NCBI GenBank assembly: GCA_014607495.2
Contig: CP053169.1
Span: 5,890,001 to 5,954,000, forward strand
Direction of reading: 5' to 3'
DNA length: 64,000 nucleotides
DNA from: Carposina sasakii
Lineage: Eukaryota > Arthropoda > Insecta > Lepidoptera > Carposinidae
The notes below the pieces were generated by a model that worked only from the letters and a program-made list of their open reading frames with translations, had not been told where the DNA came from and made no database searches. Shown piece after piece: positions 12,283-22,115 of the stretch. How positions within the stretch are numbered: position 1 is the stretch's first letter; each line of letters opens with the position of its first letter. The position numbers and the translations under genes were made by a program.

Positions 12283-12774
12283 CTCCTGAGACGTCACAAA
12301 ATGGCAGCGAAAGTTAAACCTTTTAAATTACACTTAGTAAGCAAACAGAGATTACGGGACTTCCCCAACATTAAGTTAATTAAATTCTTTCAAACGCTTC
12401 AGGAGCTCCTTTCCATTAATTATATACAGTACTACCGTCCTATCTTTGCCTGGAAAATACTCAACTTCAAGCCCTAATTCAACAGCAGAAGATTTAAATC
12501 TAAATAATAGGTTTATGATGACAAGTCTGACTGAGGAAGAGCAAGTTCAACCCGACTGCGCTTAAAGTGGGTACAGTATGGGCATAGCCCTTTGCTCATA
12601 AAGCAATTGACTTTTTTGAGTATATTGTTATATTTTAAATGGCTATTTTTTTCTAGTTCAAACAGTCATTTAACTTTTATGTATCATTTATTAGTTTGCT
12701 TTAATAAAATCGAAATAAAACAAAAATCGAGTTTTCTTAGCAAAATTAATAAGCGCAAATAGATAACTATCTCT
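11502..12774. other. Unannotated AT-rich DNA with an AT microsatellite
   Basis: A run of about 20 AT dinucleotides lies at 12239-12281. Nothing else recognised. Confidence 0.5.
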
Positions 12775-13152
12775 TATACAGGGTGTTTTTTCGTTGCCAC
12801 CCTTAACGAAGGGTACTCTATACATCAAAGAAAGTAAGTTTATACCAAAAAAAATGCTGGAAAAAGATTTAATTATTTTGTTATTTTTTTTTATTACTTG
12901 ATCCGGCGAAATTTATAGTGTCCAGTGTTTATGCTAGTTTTTTTTATAGACAGATATTAATTATATCCCGTGAAAAAATCTTCTTACACGCGTCAATATG
13001 CATTTATGCAGAAAAACGCAGTTATTTACTCAATTTTGGACCCTAATATTTTGGAAACCAGACACTTCCCAGGTATGCTTCCACGGAGAAAAATGATCGT
13101 GATGATGAGGAGATTCCGCAGTTTTTGGAAACGTTGACGACCAAAAATCATA
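12775..13152 (+). mobile_element. T1 MITE, copy d
   Basis: TA|CAGGGTGTTTTTTCGTTGCC at the left; right end degraded (ACCAAAAATCATATA). Same conserved body as the other T1 copies. Confidence 0.75.
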
Positions 13153-14000
13153 TATTAAATAAGAATTTAATTACCTAAAATTTTAAAATATTACTACTCG
13201 AAATTTAAAAAACAACAAGAGTGCTAGGTAGGTAGTCTTTAATGAAATAATTCTGCCGAACTTGTAAAATAACTATTTTTTGCATTAGATTCTTATACGA
13301 GTATATTGTTTTGCCTCCTATATTAATATTAACATTTTAACGAATCCAATTTTTTTTTAATGTAAAAAAAAAATATTTCAAAGGCTCTCTCTCTCGATGC
13401 AAAACGACTACGACGATGTGAACTATTTATAGAATTAAATTATTAAACGTCTATTATTTTATATATGTTATTATATATTATACTTATATATATATATATA
13501 TATATATTATTAGGTATACTAAGTACATTAATCATATATCACATTAGTATTTCAGTAACCTTTGGTGCCTTTAACATGATACCACAAATATATGATGATA
13601 CCAGCAAAGTTCTCGGCAGAATCTAATTATTAGTACATTATTGCTCCAGTATCATAGTTCATAATTTAATAGAAGATTGTATCAAGCGTAATAGGTCAAA
13701 ATAATATCATGTAACTTAGCAATAATGATAGGTATTGAATATGACGATGGACTCTAAATATCGCTGAAGCATATTAACAGAAACTATTAAATACTTGATG
13801 AAGAGAATATTATTAATACGTGTATATTAAATTGATTCCTCAAGTTATTTTCTCACCCAAAACACCAGATTTATATGGGAAAAATTTTATTTAGAAACGT
13901 GCTGAAGAGCTATATTAATAAAATGAGATTTAGTATATTTTTATACTATGTTCTTGATACAGTGTAGTCTTAACTGCAAGATTACGAAGAAGATTACTAT
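13153..14000. other. Unannotated AT-rich DNA
   Basis: Contains a TA microsatellite at about 13481-13507. Nothing else recognised. Confidence 0.45.
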
Positions 14001-14274
14001 TATACAGTGTGTAACAGAAAGGGTATGTTAAGCGAAAAGCTATGTAAATAGCCCACTATAGAGAACTTATTTCCAAAATTTGAGACTCGAATTCGTTTCG
14101 AAAATGTTTATTTTTCCAGATTGTATGAACATTTTTGTATTGTTTAGGAATTCTCCATACTATTTGGAAAAATAAACATGTGATTTTGAGTCTAAAATTT
14201 TGTGGGTAGGTTCCTTTTAATGGGCTATTTATGTAGCTTTTCGCTTAACATACCCCTTTTGTTACACCCTGTAT
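14001..14274. mobile_element. T2 palindromic MITE, copy b (best preserved)
   Basis: Left TA|CAGTGTGTAACAGAAAGGG, right CTTTTGTTACACCCTG|TA. The inverted halves continue inward through GTTAAGCGAAAAGCTA / TAGCTTTTCGCTTAAC and GAGACTCGAATTCG / GAGTCTAAAATTT, so nearly the full 274 bp is self-complementary. Confidence 0.8.
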
Positions 14275-14287
14275 ATTAGTACGAGTA

Positions 14288-14480
14288 TATAGGGTCTTTT
14301 CAAAATTTGTGAAAATCTTTTACACGACACTAGGTAAGTAAAAAATAACAACTTTCACTATGGGACCTACTCCGAAATAGTGAGAAAAAAATCAACTGTT
14401 CCATATGAATAATTACTGCACTGAAATGTATGGAACAGCAGATTTTTTTTTTCACTTTTTAATTATGAAAAGACCCTATA
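14288..14480. mobile_element. 193-bp MITE with perfect 15-bp terminal inverted repeats
   Basis: TATAGGGTCTTTTCA at the left is the exact reverse complement of TGAAAAGACCCTATA at the right. TA repeats flank both ends. The interior contains inverted ACTGTTCCATA / TATGGAACAG segments. It lies 13 bp from T2 copy b. Confidence 0.75.
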
Positions 14481-14487
14481 TACAGTC

Positions 14488-14830
14488 ACGCTTAGCATAG
14501 TGGGGGCCAGTTCTACTAGCACGACCTGCGGAACGCGATATGATAAACCGATTTATCGACATTTAGCCTGTTAAATGATAAATATAGCCGCCATGTTGAA
14601 TTTTATATAGAGACGATACGATACGATGAACTTGTACATCTCAACTATACCCTGAAAATTGGTCAGAAGTGGCAACATGTGGTTCTATCGGCCCTTAGTG
14701 CTCTGCCTACCTCGTAAGGGATTAAGGTGTAATTATATGTATGTATATGTACGTTACGATATGGTACGATACGATATCCACGATGCGTGGTCATGCTAGG
14801 AGGACAGATGTAAAAGATCAGTGACAGTGC
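14488..14830. repeat. ACGATACGAT-core repeat, copy 2, interrupted by a LINE 3' end
   Basis: Aligns with 8796-8995 on both sides of an insertion at 14628-14750: left part CGCGATATGATAAACC and AGCCGCCATGTTGAATT, right part CGATACGATATCCACGATGC. Confidence 0.65.
14628..14750 (+). mobile_element. LINE-type 3' end (TATGTATG tail), copy 1
   Basis: GAACTTGTACATCTCAACTA to a TATGTATGTATATGTA tail. Copies at 23333-23456 and 35702-35819. Flanked by ACGATACGAT on the left and ACGTTACGAT on the right, an approximate 10-bp target duplication. A 5'-truncated retrotransposon tail; clade not determined. Confidence 0.6.
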
Positions 14831-15157
14831 TAGCTTAGTCCTAGAGAACGCCCAGGTGATATATATAACACTAGTGGACGACCGCGACTCTGTCCGCGTG
14901 GACTATTGAAAAAACAAAATGTCGAAATTATCCGGGATAAAAACATTTTCCCGGGATAAAAAGTAGTCTATATGTTAAGTGGGACCTGTCACAATATATC
15001 ACTGAAAACTGCATCGAAATCAGTTCAGCTGTTTCTGAGATTAGCGTGCACAAACGCACAGAAAAACAGAAAAACCGACAAACACAAAAATTCCAAAAAT
15101 CATTATTTTTGGGTACTATTGCGTTGATAAAGGTCTCCTATAATATTTTTTCTCATA

Positions 15158-15591
15158 TGTCGGAGATCAAGATGTCATATCCTACAGTCGGATCTCCAAC
15201 GCCATCTATTTTCAATCGTTGAAGTTAGAAACGTCAAGTCGACAGCTATCACTGACTTGAGGACAGCTGTCACTTGGGTAAAGACAAGACAGAGTACTGA
15301 GAGGGCGCCACTGTAGATTTACAACGACTACCGGGTCGTTTGTATTGAGCCGGAGGGTATTCTGTTCTTTTTGTTGCGTCTAGAGCGAAGCACGGGTGCT
15401 AATCAGCCTCTGTCTTGTACTTACCACGTTTCTACGTTATCCGCTAGAATCCTAGTAATCTTGTGCGTAGATACAGTGAAAGTGTTTGTGATTCCTAATT
15501 AAGCTTGTTTACTACACGCCGCATTCTTTATTTCGGATTTTGGAAGATGTCGGACACACCTAACGGCACGCCACTCGACCCATCTACGTCA
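15158..15591 (+). repeat. 5' LTR (434 bp)
   Basis: TG...CA ends, preceded by CATA. The last 45 bases (15547-15591) also encode the first 15 codons of gag (MSDTPNGTPLDPSTS). The promoter and polyadenylation signals could not be placed with confidence. Confidence 0.9.
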
Positions 15592-16777
15592 TCAGAAGTG
15601 GGATGCAACCCGGATCACCCACATGAAACACGTGCTTCAAATAGTGACTCGAGCGAAGAAAAATGGCGTCTTCTCTTCGAGCAACAAAATCAAAATTTTC
15701 TGGCGTTGGTGCAAGCAATAAAAACTACCTGCATCTTCGGACTCTATTCGCCTTCCTGATTTCGACCCAGAGAAAAAAGACATCGACGCCCGAGCTTGGA
15801 TATCGACCGCGGACATGTGTATCACAGATCGACATCGCCATGGATCTTCTCTGATGATCGCGTTAAGCCACGCACTCAAGGGCGAAGCATCATCTTGGCT
15901 GTCTTCAATATCGTTTCCTAATATGACGTGGGCCGATTTTAAGGAGCTTTTCGTAGCAAGGTATGACTGTCCTGAAACTGCTGCTTCCTTTCTCATCAGT
16001 ATGCACGACAAAAAACCGAGAGATAACGAGTGCCTGGCCTCATACGCCGCTACCCTCATAACATCCTTAATGGCAAGGTGGAATGGACTGACTACAGAAC
16101 AGATAGCAATAGCCACTGTCTTAGCTCATATTTCAAAACAAGAGCCACGTGTTCAGAGGATTGCTATAACGACTGACATCAAGACGCGTAACCATTTACA
16201 AAAGGAACTGAAGGCTGTCTCGTTCCTGAAGAGAAGTTATTCATCAAGTATTTATCGTGATGGACCCGACCTAAAAAGAAACCGACCTAATGGATCTGCT
16301 GTGACCATCAAGTGCTTTAATTGTGGACAACTAGGCCACAAATCTCTTCAATGTCGCAACAAAGCCAATTCGAAGAAGCAAGATGACCGGTCCAAACACA
16401 GGTCCTTTCACGGGGACCATAACTCGACCAACCAACCTACAGGGAGAACCGATCGCATCACCTGCTTCAACTGCCGGGAACAAGGCCACTATGCATCCGA
16501 CTGCCCGAAGAGGAAAATCAAGGAGGGGAACAACGGTACCGGCGGCGGCACTGGAACTGGTCCAGCTAAGGAAAAGCGAGTAGACGTGTGCATTGTGAAT
16601 GCGCCTTCGGGTTCTCTGCGTCACTCTGGTGAGTCATTCCCATTTACTTACGACTCAGGTTCAGAGTGTTCCTTAGTTAAAGAATCGATTGCTTTGAAAT
16701 TTAGTGGTAAGCGAATTTATGACAATGTTTCTATGACTGGTATAGGACAAACTTCTATAGCCTCGTACATGCTCTAG
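15547..16777 (+). pseudogene. gag with two zinc knuckles plus start of protease (frameshifted)
   Basis: The gag structural protein packages retroelement RNA. The start ATG at 15547, inside the LTR, opens a frame to about 15735. The frame then shifts by one base near 15730-15740 (an extra base in ACCTGCATC), after which PDFDPEKKDIDARAW continues in the second frame. That frame has the capsid-like stretch GEASSWLS...FKELFVARYDCPET, CCHC knuckles CFNCGQLGHKSLQC (about 16313) and CFNCREQGHYASDC (about 16463), a Gly/Thr-rich linker, and the aspartic protease motif TYDSGSECSL (about 16648). It stops at 16775-16777, about 40 residues into protease, where the sequence jumps into RT. No full product is possible without the frameshift being bypassed. 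Confidence 0.85.
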
Positions 16778-17757
16778 GCGATCTCGTGAACAAGTACGTT
16801 GTAGTGTACATAGATGACGTGCTAGTTGTGGCCAGTAACATCGACGAAGCTTTCGATAGACTAAAGGTAGTATTAGAAGTTCTTTCTGGGAAGGGATTTT
16901 CGTTAAATCCTAAAAAGTGCTCATTCCTGAAAGAAAAAGTAGAGTACCTAGGCTTCGAGGTGCGCCGAGGTCAAATTCGTCTGAATCCACGAAAGATAGT
17001 TGCACTTACCGCTTTACCACCGACCGGCGCTCTTAATAATCAAGGTAGATTTCATGATTTTCATTTTGATTCGGGTGCTGAGTGTTCACTAATAAAAGAA
17101 AGCGTTGCATCAAGTTTCAATGGTAAAAGAATTGCTAAAACTGTCTCTCTAACGGGAATTGGTCAAACCAGTGTATTCAGCACCCAGCAAATACTGTGTA
17201 ATGTTGAAATTAATGATTATTGTTTAGAACTCTTATTACATGTTTTACCCGATGTATATATGCGTAGTGATATTATGCTAGGTCGTGAAATATTGAGTCA
17301 AGGCTTCGTTATTAACTTGTCAACAAATAATTTTAGCATTTCAAAACAAAATAATTTGACAGTTTTAAATTGTGACGTTTTAACCGATTCTAGTATCAGT
17401 AACGACTTTAGTAATGTTGACACAGATATACCCTCTTGTAAAAAGTCAGATCTTTTAACTATTTTAGGTGAATATTCCAGTTATTTTACAACAGGTTTGC
17501 CAAAAACTCGTGTAACTACAGGTGAACTCGAAATTCGATTAATTGATCCGAAGTATAGAGGTCCTTTTAGGGTATCGGAGGTACTTGAAGGTAATCGTTA
17601 TGTTCTTAAAGCCCTTAATTCCAATAGAACCTATAAGTATGCAGATGACAGACTTAGGCGAATGCCTGCGAATGACATTACCAATGACATGCTGACATGT
17701 GACCGTGATGATAATCTGTGCGAACTTGACGGGGATGGACCGTCATGTTCAAATTAA
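16763..17757 (+). pseudogene. Chimeric frame: RT palm, second protease, RT N-terminus, integrase C-terminus
   Basis: One open frame made of four retroelement pieces. RT palm and thumb: VVYIDDVLVVAS at 16798-16833 through KKCSFLKEKVEYLGFEV, to about 17025. A second aspartic protease follows with HFDSGAECSLI at about 17065 and, further on, DIMLGREIL. Next comes the linker and RT start (TGLPKTRVTTGELEIRLIDP, about 17494-17550), which jumps directly to an integrase C-terminal module (RGPFRVSEVLEGNRYVL, about 17557) and a short acidic tail. The order is impossible for a working pol. The frame stays open across three junctions, so translation is possible, but no enzyme domain except perhaps the second protease looks complete. 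Confidence 0.85.
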
Positions 17758-17810
17758 TGTTGAGTTGACTGATTGAGAGTGGTTTACGGATACCGGATAG
17801 AGGTATTCAA

Positions 17811-17950
17811 GAGTCACTGGATGGAAGTGACTAGACTGGTATACGGAAGCTGGATGGAAGTTTCTAAGAGTCACTGGATGGAAGTGACTAGACTGGTTTA
17901 CGGAAGCTGGATGGAAGTTTCCAAGAGTTGCTAGATTGAGGCAACTAGAC
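17811..17950 (+). repeat. Minisatellite in the LTR element, period 57 bp
   Basis: GAGTCACTGGATGGAAGTGA recurs at 17811 and 17868 with the intervening GGAAGCTGGATGGAAGTTTC, plus degenerate partial units on both sides. It directly follows the first integrase C-terminus. Confidence 0.8.
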
Positions 17951-18011
17951 TTACTTGACTGACGTTACTCTATATGGATTGTGTATACTGTAGCCTTGTT
18001 TTGGAATTATT

Positions 18012-18405
18012 TACCTTGTGTGTGCCATGCCGTTTGGTTTAAAGAACGCCAGTTCAGTTTATCAGCGGGCTATAGCAAAAGCTTTAGGTGAATTAGCTCA
18101 TAGTTATATTGTTTCTTACATTGATGACCTGCTGGTATTGTATTCTACAGGAGAGCAGGGGTTGGAACGTCTACGACGTGTCTTAGATGTGTTCATTAAG
18201 AATGAAAAACGTAATCAAGTTAAACTAGATCCTAAATTTTAAGGACCGTATAAAATTTAATTGATAGATGGTGATAGATACCGACTAAAATCTTTGTCTT
18301 CAAATCGAACCTACAAATATTCGCACGATCGGGTCCGTAGGGTGCCAGACCATCAAGTTCCTAGTAATTTTGATATCGAAATTAATGTGACCTCAGAGTC
18401 TAAAT
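18012..18405 (+). pseudogene. Second RT palm fragment fused to a second integrase C-terminus
   Basis: MPFGLKNASSVYQRAIAKAL (about 18027) leads to YIDDLLVLYS at 18117 and GLERLRRVLDVF, then jumps to NQVKLDPKF and a stop at 18240. In-frame remains of an integrase C-terminal module continue to about 18405 (DGDRYRLKSL, NRTYKYSHDRVRRVP). The RT is a different sequence from the one at 16798, so two source elements contributed. Flanks are non-coding. Confidence 0.8.
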
Positions 18406-18499
18406 GAATGAACTTTCATATGCGATGTACAAGTTACTGACCGGTTTTTTTAAATTGTGACTTTGACAAACCCTTGACAGACAGTAGTATGTATTTGTG

Positions 18500-18680
18500 G
18501 CAGAACCGAAGGACCGAGTTTCTGCTGTAGCCGATGGACAGTGCTACATGTGTGTGTGTGGGAAACCGAAGGACCGTGTTTCCGTAGTAGGTAGCCGATG
18601 GACTGTGCTACATGTGTGTGTTTGAAACCGAAGGACTGTGTTTCCATAGTAGATAGCCGAAGGACTGGCTATATGACTAA
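18500..18680 (+). repeat. Minisatellite in the LTR element, period 60-62 bp
   Basis: AACCGAAGGACCG recurs at about 18504, 18564 and 18626, with CAGTGCTACATGTGTGTG between. It follows the second integrase C-terminus as the first minisatellite follows the first, suggesting two 3' regions of related elements placed in series. Confidence 0.75.
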
Positions 18681-18948
18681 CTGTTACTGTAATGTTGACC
18701 GAAGGAAAGGTCTGACTGATTTAAACGTATGTGCGAGTCTGCTTATCTTTTATTTTTTATGTCTTTACGTAAAGATTTTGGGAACTTGACGGTCGATGAG
18801 CGATTTTTGTGATTTCATGAACTATTGTAATAAGAAGTCTTTAAATTTAAGTTAAGGCAGAATGGCCGAGCGCAGATACTTCCTTGAGTTATCTTGTTCA
18901 CAGATTCATCGGTTCTACCCGAGGACGGGTAGTCTGTCAAAATGGCCG
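18681..18948 (+). other. 3' untranslated region of the LTR element
   Basis: Non-coding. No convincing polypurine tract just before the 3' LTR (bases before it are CAAAATGGCCG), which is odd for a recently copied element. Confidence 0.5.
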
Positions 18949-19382
18949 TGTCGGAGATCAAGATGTCATATCCTACAGTCGGATCTCCAACGCCATCTAT
19001 TTTCAATCGTTGAAGTTAGAAACGTCAAGTCGACAGCTATCACTGACTTGAGGACAGCTGTCACTTGGGTAAAGACAAGACAGAGTACTGAGAGGGCGCC
19101 ACTGTAGATTTACAACGACTACCGGGTCGTTTGTATTGAGCCGGAGGGTATTCTGTTCTTTTTGTTGCGTCTAGAGCGAAGCACGGGTGCTAATCAGCCT
19201 CTGTCTTGTACTTACCACGTTTCTACGTTATCCGCTAGAATCCTAGTAATCTTGTGCGTAGATACAGTGAAAGTGTTTGTGATTCCTAATTAAGCTTGTT
19301 TACTACACGCCGCATTCTTTATTTCGGATTTTGGAAGATGTCGGACACACCTAACGGCACGCCACTCGACCCATCTACGTCA
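18949..19382 (+). repeat. 3' LTR (434 bp)
   Basis: No difference from 15158-15591 found on base-by-base reading. Followed by the CATA duplication. Confidence 0.9.
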
Positions 19383-19435
19383 CATATATCTTCCATATAC
19401 AGACAGCGGTCTGTTACATTTTTATTATATGTATA

Positions 19436-20050
19436 TATTATCTTTAGTGATAACAGATTAATCACAGGGCGTAAATATTATAAAAAAGGCCATTAACATA
19501 AATATTATTATAGTACATATATTAAAACAAAATTCTCATTTTTTGTTAAAGAGTCAAGAATATAAAAATACTTTGCAAATAATACAAAGCCTTACCACGG
19601 ACTAAACAGTGCACGAGCGGGGTCAAATGTAAAATACTTTATTAAAATTCAACGAGACAACCGAGATTTCAACACAGCTTGTATTTACAAGGCCTTAACT
19701 TTCATACTAACATCTCCATACAAAAATAAACAAATTAGCAAAAATTTCTCTCCAAAAAAGAAGGAACGAGAAGGGTAATAAATAACGCACATTTTTCCTA
19801 CTTTGAATCGAGTTCTTTAAGTGTCAATTGTTTATTTGGAACGCAACTGTTGTGTTGTATCGTGAAAAAGAATGTGGAAAAGTACCTACTTACTTATAAT
19901 AAGTGTGTATGTATTAAGCTTTGGTTTCCTTGAATAACGGTACCGTATTGTAACGTCCGTGACGGAACATTTCATATGACGGCACGGTTAGGACAGCCGT
20001 CTTTTTTAAATTAAAAATTAATATTTATTTGCTCAAATATGGTACAATAA
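19436..20050. other. Unannotated AT-rich DNA
   Basis: Nothing recognised. Confidence 0.45.
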
Positions 20051-20400
20051 ACATCATCATCATCATCATTTACAGCCCTGAGAAGTCCACTGTTGGACAT
20101 AGGCCTCCCCCAACAACCTCTTCTCCGACCGGTCGGAAGCAGCCTGCATCCAACCGATGCCCGCGACCTTGGCCAGGTCATCCGTCCACCTCGCGGGTGG
20201 CCTTCCCACGCTGCGCTTGCCGATACGTGGTATCCACTCTAGAACTTTCCGACTCCATCAGCCATCAGTTCTTCGAGCTATGTGCCCTGCCCATTGCCAC
20301 TTCAGCTTGCTGGACCGTTGAACTATGTGGGTGATCTTTGTACGTCTGCGGATCTCCTTATTTCTGATTCGATCACATATTGTTAGATCAGATATAGTTT
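20051..20400 (-). pseudogene. RTE-type LINE 3' fragment
   Basis: Minus strand. An ATCATCATCATCAT tail at 20051-20068 precedes the characteristic 3' segment (CCACTGTTGGACATAGGCC) and the C-terminal RT-flanking code, where GHI, RVDT and GKATRE-like residues can be read with frame breaks. The middle matches 26400-26560. Truncated to the last 350 bp; no enzyme possible. Confidence 0.65.
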
Positions 20401-21912
20401 CGCCCAAAAAATGTGGCATGCAACAATATTTTTAATTTATTAAACAATGTTACAAAATATCATATGTTATTATAAGTAATGCTAAAGCCAAAAATAATAA
20501 TTCGCCAGTTCTATTACTCCTTCACAAGAAGAACGGCAAAGAAATTTGACAGGGTTTTTGTGATTACCTTGCATTACAGCAAAAGTGTCCTTGTGACTTT
20601 ATTATTTATGCAATACAAGATAACAAAATTATATTCATACGGCCGCTAAAATGTGGCACCGCCTAGGAAACCAATGCTAAAGATGTCACAAGGTTTTATT
20701 TCTGTGGAATTAAGCAAAAATCTAGCACTATCGAACTAGCGACTTCAAAATATCTAAGTATGTGTTGTTTTTAAAAACCACATCAAACCACCACCTTTTT
20801 ACCATTCCAGTTTTACCATTTCATAAAGCTTAAAGCTTGTTCCTGATTCTAATTAGTATACACAACCGAAATTTAGCTAAAAAGTCACTTATTCTGTTTA
20901 AATAGTTAGGTGTCAAACATTATAAAACCCTCGAACGTAAATTTGAAATGTTCTCATATATACCCGGGCTATTGATAAAACTGAAGGCTACAGCTTTTTA
21001 AATTGACCGGTTCGTGAGCACAATCTCTGGTAAGCCTCTATAAGGCGTCTACTTTCAGCATGAAGGATGAGAAAAGAGGAGATGCGAATGACAATGTAAA
21101 TAGTTAACTAATGCAGCGTAATTCTACAGGTAAACTACTCATAAACGTAAACTAAACATTATTTAAATTCCAATTATTTATTTCGAATAACAAATATCCA
21201 TGGGTGACATATAAGCCAAAGTAAAATAAAAATGGATATTGGATTATATTTAACTTCAACAAGGTCTACGCTACATGTTTGTCATTCTTACATCGGTGAT
21301 ACTATTTTCAACTGTCTGCCGCTCGCGACAAATCAGGGATGAACTTTGTAAGCCTATGTGTGATTCTGATGTATAAGCTACATAACTGCTAAGTTTCATC
21401 AAAATCCATTTGGTAGTATTCATGGAAAAGACTAACATCCAAATATCCCACAAATAAACTTTCACATTTATAACATTATTAGTACGGAGGAACAAAACGT
21501 TGTTAGGCCATCTCCTATCTATACTCACTTCATGACTATCCAAGCATCATGGAGTAATCTGATCATGACATGCTTTTGACATTAGGATGGGGTTGATCTT
21601 AAAAACAATACGGAGCTTTGAGCCTTTTTGTGGCATTCTGTTTTAATCATAAACTTAATTGTTTCGAATCAGTCGAGACACAATCCCAGTCCGGGGTCGT
21701 GTAACTGGACTTATAAAGATGGGAGAAATTAACGAGAGCTTGAGTTTGTCTATTCAAAGATCAAATACTTTATAGTTCGCGTTAATAGTCAAAACTTGGA
21801 ACTTAAAATACTTAGTTTGGATGAAAACCTTATTTACTTCAAGAAAAATGATACTCTTACCTCAAAAACGAATCTAATGATACCTCTAAAGTTTAAATGC
21901 AATGCTTTAGAG
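20401..21912. other. Unannotated AT-rich DNA
   Basis: Mostly nothing recognised. 21840-21912 (ATCTAATGATACCTCTAAAG) belongs to a larger repeat also seen at 30588, 59190 and 63260. Confidence 0.45.
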
Positions 21913-22107
21913 CAGGGATTCCCGAACTTTTATTCCTCATAGACCCCTTTCAAAAGTTATCTGGTTCTGGTGGATTCCTGGACCCCCTACAGGCCCACAT
22001 CACATACAAATTAAATGTGAACCCTCATTTTTTCACGCCAACGTAAACCCCCATCGAGTCTCCTGTGGACCCCTGGGGGTCCACCTGGACCACTTTGGGA
22101 ACCACTG
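21913..22107 (+). mobile_element. hAT-type MITE, copy 1, with perfect 8-bp target duplication
   Basis: Ends CAGGGATTCCCGAACTTT and CACTTTGGGAACCACTG, flanked by CTTTAGAG at 21905-21912 and 22108-22115. The 8-bp duplication and CAG-type ends fit the hAT superfamily. The 195-bp interior carries ACGCCAACGTAAACCCCCAT and GGACCCCTGGGGGTCCACC. Copies at 31756, 55240 (minus) and 63324. Confidence 0.85.
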
Positions 22108-22115
22108 CTTTAGAG

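Larger units (their letters stand above)
15158..19382 (+). mobile_element. Gypsy/Mag-like LTR retrotransposon, recently inserted, internally scrambled
   Basis: Two 434-bp LTRs (TGTCGG...CGTCA) at 15158-15591 and 18949-19382 look identical base for base, and CATA is duplicated at 15154-15157 and 19383-19386. The interior holds gag with two CCHC knuckles, a protease start, an RT palm piece, a second protease, an RT N-terminus fused to an integrase C-terminus, a 57-bp minisatellite, a second RT palm fused to a second integrase C-terminus, and a 60-62-bp minisatellite. RNase H, the integrase zinc finger and the DDE core are absent, and no envelope-like frame was seen. It cannot be autonomous; recent movement implies help in trans. 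Clade is inferred from protein style (DSG protease, YIDD, GPF module). Confidence 0.9.
14871..19435 (-). mobile_element. Non-autonomous Helitron (copy 2), split by the LTR retrotransposon
   Basis: Minus-strand Helitron of the same family as 346-663. Its CTAG end is at 14871 (CTAGTGGACG on the plus strand). The body runs to 15157 and resumes at 19383 with CATATATCTTCCATATACAG, ending near 19435. Removing 15158-19386 rejoins TTTTTTCT-CATA-TATCTTCC, matching the uninterrupted copies. The exact 5' end is uncertain by several bases. Confidence 0.75.

Noticed and set aside
15637..16116. 159-residue antisense open frame opposite gag
   Set aside because: It lies wholly antisense to recognised gag coding sequence and has no motif of its own.
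16763..17757. A working polyprotein from the long chimeric frame
   Set aside because: The domain order is impossible for pol and RT is split; being open is not evidence of function.
17760..18948. Envelope-like gene after pol
   Set aside because: The region holds minisatellites and a second RT/integrase fragment. No signal peptide or membrane frame.
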